Of a stretch of DNA of 44,573 nucleotides, positions 1-9,380 are shown one piece after another; the stretch's first letter is position 1, and the number at the start of each line of letters is the position of its first letter. A model generated the notes under the pieces. It had not been told where the DNA came from. It did not search any database and saw only the letters and a program-made list of their open reading frames with translations. The stretch is from Rostrohypoxylon terebratum (Eukaryota; Ascomycota; Sordariomycetes; Xylariales; Hypoxylaceae). The position numbers and the translations under genes are program-made. The stretch spans positions 1 through 44,573 of the forward strand of contig MU386012.1 of NCBI GenBank assembly GCA_022497145.1. The letters are read 5' to 3'.

Positions 1-336
1 TAAAGCACTCAAGCTCTCGCTGTGTTACAGCTACTTCTCAACGCCTGATCTTGTTGTATCTAATACACTGGCTTCAGGCAGTAGCTTCAACACTAGCAAC
101 AATACGAATGAATATTTCAGTAGTACGCAATGGTAGGAAGCATTGCCATGATATTCATGTTGGATGTAAATGACTGTTGCCGTCTATGCGGCTACTAGAT
201 ATGTATCGTATGACGATGGGACTGATATTGTTGATTTTCCATTGTCTCAGGTCGTTGGCAATTCGTACCTGATGCGACAAGTTGCCATATTATAAACCTT
301 ATTAATTCGGGATCTGAACCTCTATTGCAACATATT
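1..336. other. Intergenic flank, left edge
   Basis: AT-rich sequence downstream of the phosphomannose isomerase stop. No open frame of interest and no recognisable RNA gene or repeat. It probably holds that gene's 3' UTR, but I see no clear polyadenylation signal that I would commit to. Confidence 0.5.
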
Positions 337-1659
337 CTATACGACAGCCATATGAATCTGCATTCCCTGATGACTCTCCCACTCGACCGGGACGCCGGGA
401 GCGATAAAATAGATGAAGCCCTCTTTTAACTGGTGATATTTCCCTTCAGCATACATCACCCCGGACCCCGAAGTCACGATCATTACACCTGGCCCTTCGC
501 TTGGAGTAAGCTGTTCACCTTCTTCCGCACCAAGGTCTGTCTTGAGCATGTCGAATTCGCTTATCGGGGGCCTGTACGCTACTGTCTTCCCCTTCCTGCT
601 CTTGTTTGACTTTTGACTCTGGAGATATATGTCATCTTTGTTATGAGTCTTGAATGTTAGTGTGCTGGCAAAAGTATCGACGTTGTTACGGTCTCCCGGT
701 GGACAAAAGCCGGCGTTAAGAACGTTGTTGCTCCGGGCCATGCATTCGACGATATCGCCGGCCAAATATGCGTGGATACCGTCTGCGGGAATCCACACCG
801 CATCCCCAGGACCGAAAACCATGTAGTTCATACACAGAAGTGCAACTAGGCTGCCCGCATCTTCTGGACCGTATTGGCCTTGAAGACGGGGGAGAAGATC
901 TAGGATGTAGGCCGCATCACCTAAGTCCTCTTTTGGAATACTCGATAGCTCCGTTTGCACCCTGTTGACGGTGTCGAGGTCAGCTTTGAGGAGATTCCGC
1001 GTAACTTCTCGTAAGGTTTCGTCTGTCCAACTCTCTGACTGTTCCGGATTGAATTCCTGGAGTGGTTGTAGTTTGAATAAAGGAGTTATCTCCTCTAGCG
1101 GCTTGAACCCGGCGAAAACCTCAAATTTGGACAACGCCACCGCAATTTCAGGTTTGTGATTGGGATCAGTGAAGCTTTCTGGGTCGTCCTCGTGAAGTTT
1201 GGTAGCAAGTTCCTTGTTTGGGTGAAGCTGTAGTGGAAGGGCCTTCGCAATTGACAGTATCTACATCCATGTATATTATTTCGTGAGTCGGCATTTCTAG
1301 GTATTATATAATCCCCCTCTTCGTCTTCCTATTCTTCCTTCTTATTAGGTATGGTATAATCTTACCTTAGGTAAATAGGGTAATTCGCTACCGAATTTAT
1401 CCATGACCTTCTTCCCCAAGAGCTGTTCCTTGTTGCGCTGAATGACGTCGCTTAGCAATTCGCCGGTATCCAACTTGCGAGCCGGGAAATCTGGATAGTC
1501 TCCAAACCACATTTCGGAATAGAATTCATCGTCATTGATTTGAAAATCGATACCGGGAGTCTGTGCACATAGCTGGGCTGCAAGAGATTGTTTCCCCTTC
1601 TTTCCCCAGGGATAATTATTGCAGGTACCACTGAGTTGGAAGACGAGTTGTTGCGACAT
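337..1659 (-). CDS. Mannose-6-phosphate isomerase (type I PMI)
   Basis: Interconverts fructose-6-phosphate and mannose-6-phosphate in the cytosol, feeding GDP-mannose for glycosylation and cell-wall mannan. Two exons: 1659-1366 and 1260-337, joined across a GT-AG intron (1365-1261, donor GTAAGA). The spliced product is 405 aa, close to or slightly shorter than fungal relatives. Zinc-site motifs of the cupin-fold family are present: QLHPNK at about residues 109-114, HKPE at 133-136 and GIHAYLAGD around H261; the N terminus shows the family's NNYPWGKKG motif. The ATG at 1659 is chosen because the open frame upstream (to 1695) begins with TTG and the family motif follows closely. The C terminus ends rather abruptly (IHMAVV). 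It is divergent from the DUF3292 gene at 2675. Identification is firm; the exact C terminus is less so. Confidence 0.93.
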
Positions 1660-2674
1660 CTTGAATGTTCCAAGGTTGGTAGCTTCAATGTTCAATGTAT
1701 TCCAAAGATTGGAAAGGTATGAAGTTGAACCATGAAGTTTCTGTGTATTATAAGAATTAAGAGTTAATAGGATGTAAGACTTAAGTATCTACTAGGTAGC
1801 GTGTAGAAAACAAGCTACCTAGGTCCTAGGTCCTAGGTAATTGCATTTGCGTTTGCCTCAATATTCAGTCGTTGCTCCCGTTTACCTACCAGACCTGCTA
1901 TCATGATGTTCCCATGTCGTCATAGAAGATTTTGTGTTACAACCTTCCAATCCGTCATCCGTATACAGGGTTTGTTAGGGGACTTGCATGCCCTGTATTG
2001 TAGGTAGTAGTATCCATCGGATATCATTGTTACGTAGCTCCGACCCCGCTGAGCAATTGCCTACCTAGTACTGTATTAATAATCATTCTTCCAAACGCAA
2101 ACTCTTTTAAACTTCTTCAACTCACTTCCTCTGCTAAGATGTGCGAAACATCAGCCGTCCGTAATTCCAATCAAGCAATTGATGGAGCAATTGATGTCAA
2201 CTCCCGGCACATTAACTCAACCCGCCCATACGGTAGCTCTTACTAGCACGGCTCATGTTTCCGATCGATCGATCCTTTAGCTGCTGGTGAGAAGAGACTC
2301 GAATAGAGGTGCGACAGATGATTGGCCCCAGTCATAATAAGCATCGCTGCTCGCGCGACGCTAAAAGAGTCAAAAGAGTCCGGGATCTAATTCATGTAGA
2401 TCTTTACTATCCGGCTTTGTCCTTCGTGAAACCAGCGACGTCATTGCCCTGACTCACTATGAGGACCCCAATCATTTTCCTTACCCAAACTGCCCAAACA
2501 AGTTGTCATGGAGGGATCGAGAAGATTGATCTATTTTGTGGAGGTCTCTGCCCTCGACACCAACCGTTCCGACACGATGTACTAAGTATATCCAGGAGGG
2601 CTCGTCTATCCCTATCTCCGTAAATTTGCTTCGTCGCTGTCGAATAGTAGCTCTGCCGTTTATTACATGGCAAA
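1660..2674. promoter_or_regulatory. Divergent intergenic region, PMI / DUF3292 gene
   Basis: About 1 kb between two diverging genes, so it must hold both promoters. It contains a perfect 7-bp tandem CCTAGGT x3 (1818-1838), further TAGGTA-type motifs near 1794, 1999 and 2059, a direct repeat GCAATTGATG (2175-2184 and 2187-2196), and a tandem 9-mer AAAAGAGTC x2 (2363-2380). No convincing gene lies here. Confidence 0.5.
1818..1838. repeat. Tandem CCTAGGT x3
   Basis: Three perfect copies of the 7-mer CCTAGGT, each containing the palindrome CCTAGG. It belongs to the dispersed TAGGTA/CCTA motif family found in most intergenic regions of this window. Confidence 0.85.
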
Positions 2675-4878
2675 ATGACATTCAATGGGGAGAAAACCCA
2701 AGGAGCACCGAGTACGGATGGCAATACTGCTGTTAGTAAGCTGATAGATGTCCTCCCCGTCCTACCAACGATAAAACCTGTCCGCGAACCGGAGAAGCAT
2801 GAAACTGCAAACAGTCTTAACGAAACCACGCTCTCTCATGATTTGGCGACCAGTCATCATGAAGAGAAAGGTCTAGCCCAAAGAGAACGCGATGGCGAGG
2901 TAGCGGATTTGGGATGGAATGAAAAGAAAGAGAAGATCTCCACTCCATTGATTGGAACATTGGGGAATGAAAATCTATGGCTTCTCATTCGGAGGTTCAA
3001 TAAGGTACCGTCGCATTGATCGATCAATTATTGATACACGGACTGATGTAATTCGCCAACAATAGCAAATATATCACGTTAAAGAAGTCCCGACTGCAGT
3101 ACCCGGAGATTTAGATCTGAACATCGCCGACGAAGAAGAGTTCTCTCCTGATAAGCTTCGAGCGAACATCGAGCGATTTTATATGACTGTTGTAGTTGGG
3201 CTACTGGCTGCCGTTAAACATATAGCGCGTTTACGATCATGGCGAGAATCTCGACGTACCTCGTGTTTTTGCGCGGTAAGAAGGTCTGACGGTGCTTGCC
3301 ACAAGTTGTGCTGATAGGTATTAACAGGTTTATTTCGCTGCCTGGATATTCGACTTGATTGTTCCAATTCTCTCATTGACATTGGTCACTCTCATTGCTT
3401 ATCCACAATCAAGGGAGGTTCTCTTTCCACCCGCCCCCCTTGCATTGGTCGACAGTAAGTCTGGCGGCGTCCAAAAGCCTAAAGCTGGCGTTTTAGGCAG
3501 TACCGATAGCTCAACAGGAGCACCGCAGAACTTCAAGGGAGAAGCGGTGGAACAGGAGGCTAGCAGCTTCGTTAATGGGTTCGCTTCTATTGTTGTCACG
3601 AGTGCCGCCGGAAAGCATCCCCAAGCCGCACCCTCATCTGAAGAAGGGTCTCCCGACGACGCCGTACCAGATCCTACCGGATTGACTGTGACGGCTGTTG
3701 AAGCCAAGGACGTTGCAGCAGGAGGCAAAACCGGACCTGGCCACGATAAAACAAAGGTTCCCGTAGAAACCGCGATGTGGACGAAGATGCGACCTATCAT
3801 GCATGGCATAGCGGATGTGTCAGATACTTGGGAGCGCTTCACGAACGCTCTGTCGCCTACCCCACCGTTTCCTAGGGATGTTTACAGACTAAAGCTTGCC
3901 ATCCTGATCCTCCCGCTTCTCGTGATGTCTCTGTTTGTGACGTCGTACATGTTCACTAAGAGTGTGACCTTTGGAGTGGGGTTTGGTTTCTTCGGTGATC
4001 CTGTTATCAGTCGTGGGCTGAAATGGCTCAATCGCAAATTCCCACATTGGCAGAAGCTCATGGAACTTCGTAATACGGTTCTCAAAGGCGTACCGACTAA
4101 CGCACAATTGACCCTCACCTTGCTTCGTATAGGTGAAGTTAACAAAGCACCCCTACCTCCCCCGCCTTCGACTAGTGAGCCGCCTCCTGAGAGACCCGTC
4201 GAGATTACTGATGCCGAATTAAAAGCGACCGGCGCCGAGCCGCCGCTCAATGCTACCGGCGAGGAACTCCGTGAGGCCATGGATCATGACCCACAGACTG
4301 CACATGAGAGTGGGGGACCGGATATTGATGCAGCGAAAAGTTCGAACCATGGGAAGCACGGAAGTAAGATCGTTCGCTTTTTTAGAGGGACGACGAAAGG
4401 CGCAGTTCAGACGGCAATTGGCACCGATCACGCCCGAGCCAAAGTCGGATCTCGCCATGCACAGAATCGCCTAGGTGCCGTGCCTCGGTCGAACACCAAC
4501 CACCTTACAGGCCCGCTCGACTTTAAGGGTCGATTCAAGGGCCAAAAGGGTCACGTATATATCACGGCCAAGTCAACAATACCCGCTATATCATTTAGCA
4601 CGAACCAGACGATTGAGAAGATTGGATCCGAGGAACGCGAGGATCTACATCCTCTTTGGACTGTCGCCATCGGTGATATCGCCGAGATCAAGAAAGTCGG
4701 CGGTTATGGGTGGAAAGCTAAAATCATCGTAGGGTGGTCAATGGGCAGAGAGGTGGCCGACAGTCTGGAAATTACAGATAGAGCTGGCAACGTTAAGCGC
4801 GTGACCGCGTTGCTGATGAGGGACGAGTTGTTTAATCGTCTTGTGGCTATCGGAGGGCAGAAATGGGAAGCTTGGTGA
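2675..4878 (+). CDS. DUF3292-family membrane protein
   Basis: Function unknown; the family is restricted to filamentous ascomycetes as far as I know. Three exons: 2675-3004, 3066-3275 and 3328-4878, all GT-AG and all phase 0, giving 696 aa. Exon 1 ends in NLWLLIRRFNK, exon 2 gives QIYHVKEVP and LDLNIADEEEFSPDKLRAN, and exon 3 opens VYFAAWIFDLIVP; these are conserved blocks I associate with DUF3292. Hydrophobic segments lie at about residues 182-205 and 368-402, separated by a low-complexity acidic loop rich in Gly, Ala and Lys. The C-terminal part (about 560-690) contains FKGRFKGQKGHVYIT and reads like a GRAM/PH-type beta fold, which would suit membrane-lipid binding. Start is the first ATG in the open frame. 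Family assignment is from recalled sequence pattern, not a search. Confidence 0.82.
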
Positions 4879-5628
4879 GAACTGTTAGGCGTCTTAGAGT
4901 TATTCAACGATTAGTGCATACAATATTTGAGCATGTTGAATGACATTAGTTAATCTGTTCTCTCGATGTCGTTCTCTCAGGGAGGAGTTGATTCGCTTCT
5001 ATACCAAGTTGGTAGAAGTACGATGAGACCCCCTCGATGCTGACCTCTAGGTACCGTGACGTAATTCTTGTAATGATCGCCGTCAAGGTTCTTTTGTCAA
5101 CCTGAACGATGAAAGAATTTAGCCTTGGAGAGATCTTGAGTTCAGATTGATTATCCGCAACCCATTTTGGTGTCGCCCATGGGCTCTATTTAAGCCTCGA
5201 ATTCCCCCCACAAACTACTTAGAGGCGCCAAGTAACATGTCTTCGGAGATGCAATATAACTTGCCTTGTTCTGGATCAATTTAAGCTTATCGAAGGAATT
5301 GAGGTTGTCAAGGCGATAATTGTCGGCTATGCGAGCTAAATTAATTATACGACAGTGCAGGTACAAGGAGTTGCATCGCCTATGAAAATCATAGATCTGG
5401 AAACATGGATGCTATGATAAAAGTTATGAAAGGATACGGATGTTTCTACACATAAAAAGAGCATTCGGTCCCGTAATAAGTGGTGATTACGACGACTGTC
5501 GCAACCGAGAAGGAAATAATACCGAGGTAGTGTTTAACAAAGGCGCACGTGTAGAATATTTCTATCTGTCTCGAGGCGTATACGGAATCAAAACCAGCTG
5601 CACTACTATCATCACTACAACTTTCACA
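4879..5628. other. Intergenic, with candidate core promoter
   Basis: Three-prime flank of the DUF3292 gene and five-prime flank of the small secreted protein. A TATTTAA box-like element occurs near 5207. If it is used, the downstream leader would be long (about 400 nt) and would contain an in-frame ATG at 5440, so the real transcription start is uncertain. Nothing else is recognisable. Confidence 0.4.
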
Positions 5629-6006
5629 ATGTACTTCTTACACCTAACGGCTCTTATCGTCTTTCTTCCCACCATCCTCGCCCAAAACTCGGGTTGCGTC
5701 GAGGGCTCTAACTGCACATCCTGCGGGTGGTACTGCAACCAAGGCTGCGACGCCCTCCTCAACCGCACCGAGTGCAACCGGTGCCTGTACTGCCGTCGCG
5801 AGAGTTCTGCCTGCGGGTTCGTGGACATTGGCGATACGTGGACGACAGACCCGCCGAGCGAAGCCCTGTGCGACGCCTGCGAGCAGGGGTGTTGGTGTCA
5901 TGGCGATTGGTATTGCATGGATAACGCTACGGGACCACCGCCCGGGAACCCACCTACGAGTTCGAAGACGGCTGTGGCGGCGAGGGAGACGGCAAAGTTG
6001 TTTTAG
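5629..6006 (+). CDS. Small secreted cysteine-rich protein, effector candidate
   Basis: Encodes 125 aa with a clear signal peptide (hydrophobic core LTALIVFLPTILA, likely cleavage after residue 18). The mature part holds 14 cysteines within about 100 residues, many as C-x2-C or C-x3-C pairs (CTSCGWYC, CNRCLYC, CDACEQGCWC), followed by a Pro/Gly/Thr/Ser-rich tail. An even cysteine number suggests seven disulfides and an extracellular, compact protein. I do not recognise the family. The in-frame ATG at 5440 would bury the signal peptide 63 residues inside, so 5629 is preferred. Local GC content is markedly higher than in the flanking DNA, which supports real coding. The C-terminal tail could change if an intron near 5950-6010 was missed. 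Confidence 0.72.
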   Translation: MYFLHLTALIVFLPTILAQNSGCVEGSNCTSCGWYCNQGCDALLNRTECNRCLYCRRESSACGFVDIGDTWTTDPPSEALCDACEQGCWCHGDWYCMDNATGPPPGNPPTSSKTAVAARETAKLF

Positions 6007-6684
6007 AGAAATGGGGTCAGAAGTACAGCTGGGGGATCGGGGGATTGTTTTGGGTCTGGGAGTGTATCTCTCAAGTCGCCCGAGGAGGACTGTTGTATAT
6101 GATGCGACATGAAGAAAAAGTAGGCTAGAGATCTTGTGGGTTATGCCCGAAAAGGCTTGTGCTGAGGTTTTCTATATTTATGGTATCGTTGCTGCAATAC
6201 TTGACAGGGTAGCTCGTAATATGAGATATCTAGGTGGATATTGAGCTGTATTTCCCCAAATGTCAACATTATTTTTAAGAGGCTAGGTACCGAGGTATTA
6301 ATTTGAATATATATTGAGACGGCCTACGTACCTACCTTTGTGCTTATATACCCAGGTCTTAGGTCCTAGGATTTCTGGGCAAGTGACTTAACCTAAACCC
6401 TTGTCTGTTTCAGATCGCCTCCCATGCAGCCTTATAGTCGGAAACTTTTCCTTCCAAATCTTCATCCTATCACTCAAACTCTGAAATAACAGAAGATAAT
6501 AAATTCGGTCTAAAAACAGGTTGGGGCGGTTATTACATAAACAACATCTGGTAAGCAGCGACGAAGATTGCAGTCCAAGCCAATAGCTTGTACTGCCTCG
6601 TAGGCGTAGCTAATAAAGTATACTTTCTTCATCTCGTTGTAAATAAGGTAGGTAGGTAATATATAAGGTCCTTGAATGAAGGCT
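6007..6684. other. Intergenic, convergent 3' flanks
   Basis: Lies between the + strand secreted protein and the - strand S66 gene. It carries several TAGGTA-family motifs (about 6283, 6322, 6350, 6646). No supported gene. Confidence 0.45.
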
Positions 6685-7764
6685 TTACAAGACTGCTGGT
6701 TCTAATATGGCAAAACTATCCTTCTCCGAATCGAGCTCAGCTAATACATCAAATGGTAGTGTCACCATTGGTGTGGTATGACCTATATCCACACTGAAAA
6801 GAATTGGGAAAGTCTTCTCAGCTAGAGGACCTCCGCATAATAGTCCTTTGATAACGCCCATGTATTGTTCTCTCATCTCCGGAGAGTCATATCCGAACGG
6901 GCGCCCGACTATCAGTCCAGCCGCGTCGTCAAACACCCCTTGTGCTATAAGATCCGCAATTCCTGCCTGCACTCGATAGATCGGGTTGCCCGAGACGTCA
7001 TCTTCGCCTATGGCGGTCTCTAAGAACACGATCTTGTCTCGCCAATCGGGTACAATGTCGCGTACTCCTCCAATACGCGACATAACGGTTAGGCAGCCAC
7101 CAAAGAGACGCCCTTGGCTTTTGCCTGGTCGGATCCATACCCAGCCAGGAGTAGGAGCAAGCCCTGGTGGTTTTACGGAGGCCGGATCGTTCAATAATAT
7201 CTCAAGCTTGGGTGCATAGTTTAGGGACCGCGGGATAGCGCCAATGGGCTCAGTGCTTGTAATAACGCGAAACAGATTTTGGACGCAGAATGAGAGCGGC
7301 GTGGTTTCGTCGTCGGCCGAATTGGCTTCGCCAAGCTCCGGGATTGCCCCTGGACCGTAGAAGGTACGGAGTCCGGTAAGTTTGTGCAAGAACCAGTGTA
7401 ACCCGGTAATATCGGAGTAACCCACAACAATCTTCGGGTTAGCATGGATGGTGGAATGGAGCCCCGTGTCGGCGATCAGAGCGGGAAGGAGCTCTGTGAA
7501 AGTCGAACCGCCGATGGTGCATATTATCGCGGAAATGGAAGGATCCGAAAATGCGTCTCGCAGCTCGGATAGACGGTTGTTAATGTTGGATTGGATACCA
7601 TCATCTTGACTGAAAAATTCACGGACATTGTACCCTCGTCCTTGGAGCAGGGAGGTTGCTCGTGCGATGAAGGCAGGATATGTCGCATTTAATCGAGCTG
7701 ATGGGGAAATGAAGGCTATAGTGGCGCCGGATTTTAGGGCCTTGGGAGTTATTGCTGAAGGCAT
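6685..7764 (-). CDS. LD-carboxypeptidase, peptidase family S66 (LdcA/MccF-like)
   Basis: A 359-aa intronless gene matching the S66 serine hydrolase fold. Bacterial LdcA members trim muropeptides and MccF members inactivate microcin C; fungal roles are poorly known. Candidate catalytic residues are all present: nucleophile Ser117 in VVGYSDIT, Glu249 in IVFLETAIGEDD and His329 in VDIGHTTP. The N terminus has the typical GATIAFISPSA strand and the downstream TIGGST glycine motif. Length is typical of the family (300-360 aa). There is no signal peptide, so a cytosolic location is likely. The ATG at 7764 is the first in the frame and directly precedes the conserved start. The lack of introns and the bacterial family flavour suggest ancient transfer, but codon use gives me no obvious contrast. 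Substrate unknown. Confidence 0.9.
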   Translation of the reverse strand: MPSAITPKALKSGATIAFISPSARLNATYPAFIARATSLLQGRGYNVREFFSQDDGIQSNINNRLSELRDAFSDPSISAIICTIGGSTFTELLPALIADTGLHSTIHANPKIVVGYSDITGLHWFLHKLTGLRTFYGPGAIPELGEANSADDETTPLSFCVQNLFRVITSTEPIGAIPRSLNYAPKLEILLNDPASVKPPGLAPTPGWVWIRPGKSQGRLFGGCLTVMSRIGGVRDIVPDWRDKIVFLETAIGEDDVSGNPIYRVQAGIADLIAQGVFDDAAGLIVGRPFGYDSPEMREQYMGVIKGLLCGGPLAEKTFPILFSVDIGHTTPMVTLPFDVLAELDSEKDSFAILEPAVL

Positions 7765-9380
7765 CTTGGGTTTGGGAAGGGGTTCTGTACTAGAATCACG
7801 ACTGTAACACGTCGATATTATCTTGCGTTCGCTAGTGACCAGTACTACGTGGGTCCTAGGTAGGTATCTTTTAATGGACGTAGGTTGCTACCTATCTTAT
7901 AGATGTAGAAATAGGAATTCACACCTGCCTACCTAATATGAAGACAACCAAATTCATATAATGTCTGAATCATGGGTATTTAACTTGGCTCAAACTAGGA
8001 TTTGGATGTCAACTTTGACAGGCTGACATTGCGGCACTGTTTACGCCCTCCGACTTTTATTGATGAGGGGTTCTGAACTAAGGGCGTAAGCACGAGGTCA
8101 TGGATTGGTACCGGTACGCTACCAAGTATCTGCCGTGTTCAGTCAATAAAGGAATTCCCTCGGAATATCACTCGAATTTATTTAATGGACCTGGCTCGAC
8201 TCTTCTGACTAAACATTGAATTTGATCTATACCTTAATAGGTACTAGATATATACCTACCTACCTACCTACGTAGAGTCGTAGACATCATAAGATATCCA
8301 TCTGAGTTGATCGGCAAAGAAAATTCGATGCCACATGCCACCCCACAACGGCACTATTCAGCCCCCTAAGCGATATCTTGTCTTACCGACGTATTTGATT
8401 GAGGGGAGCCGGCCGATGTCAAATTTCTGGATATTGAAAACGACAGGTATTCACCAGCTCAACCGATTTCGACTAGCAGACTTGCAGACTAGTCGGATAT
8501 TTTCCTGAATGGGTTTAAGTAAGATTCTGCAATGCAGGTGGTTGACATGCATACGGGTGCCTACCTACTACATAGGTAATACCTAGCCCGCACCCATCCG
8601 GCTAGCCAGGATCAAGGGCGGATGATGCGCTTTGGCGTGATGATATCTGATATATGCAGCTTGCCGGTGGCCGTGGCCTGCCGCGAATGTGGCGCTGAAA
8701 AAAAATGAAACCAGCTTCTCAACATCTCCGATAGGCTTGATCTTGTTTGTAGGTATTACATACCTACACGCAGGCGAATAGATCTAAAGCTACCCTAGGA
8801 GTAAACCTATACCATCTACGTGATGGTCGCAAGAAATGTTTGATTTTAATATGCACAATTCCATCGCTAGGTATGCTACCTAGCACTTATCATTTAGGGG
8901 TTTATCAGCATGGCGTTTGAAATTGGAACTACCAATGATCTAGGTCCTAGGTTTAAGGACAAACGCCATGATACCGGACCACCATCAATGCGATTCCCAT
9001 CTGTTTCCACAAAACGCTCCAGGAAAATTTCGTCTATGATTCGTAAGGTGCTGTCCCTTTCCCTGACGAAAATGTTGAGTGAGATCCAGAACGGCGACTG
9101 CAATGCAATGGGCCGAGAGTCTGCTCAAACACTCCTGTCAAAGAGCCGTCGGATACCTACCAGGCAAACAGGTAGGTGGGCAGATGTAGACTTGTAGGAT
9201 TAGAAAAGGCACCTGCCTACATATACTCCATATGGTTTCCATCCCCCTTATTCGAAGTCGTGTCAGTCCAGTCTTCCGCATTATCTACTACCCGCCTCAC
9301 TTCACTACATTTTGTTATACTTCATCTACAGGATCTAGCTATCTTAGGCTCCCTATACTCTCTATCTTGTCTTCGACGCC
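7765..9380. promoter_or_regulatory. Long divergent intergenic region, S66 / dynamin-like gene
   Basis: About 1.6 kb holding both promoters. It is dense in TAGGTA/CCTA motifs (7850, 7926, 8255-8270, 8556, 8750, 8868, 8939, 9150). Short open frames on both strands at 8894-9197 overlap each other and resemble nothing I recognise, so they are left out. No RNA gene seen. Confidence 0.45.
8255..8270. repeat. (CCTA)4 microsatellite
   Basis: Four perfect CCTA units flanked by TATA-rich and CGTAG sequence. A second (CCTA)3 occurs at 21572-21583. Both belong to the dispersed intergenic motif family. Confidence 0.8.

Noticed and set aside
5440..5628. Upstream in-frame ATG extending the small secreted protein
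   Set aside because: It would place a perfect signal peptide at residue 64; the added segment looks like leader sequence.
8894..9197. Overlapping 69-codon (-) and 95-codon (+) open frames upstream of the dynamin-like gene
   Set aside because: They overlap on opposite strands, match no family I know, contain dispersed repeat motifs, and the - strand frame lacks an ATG.
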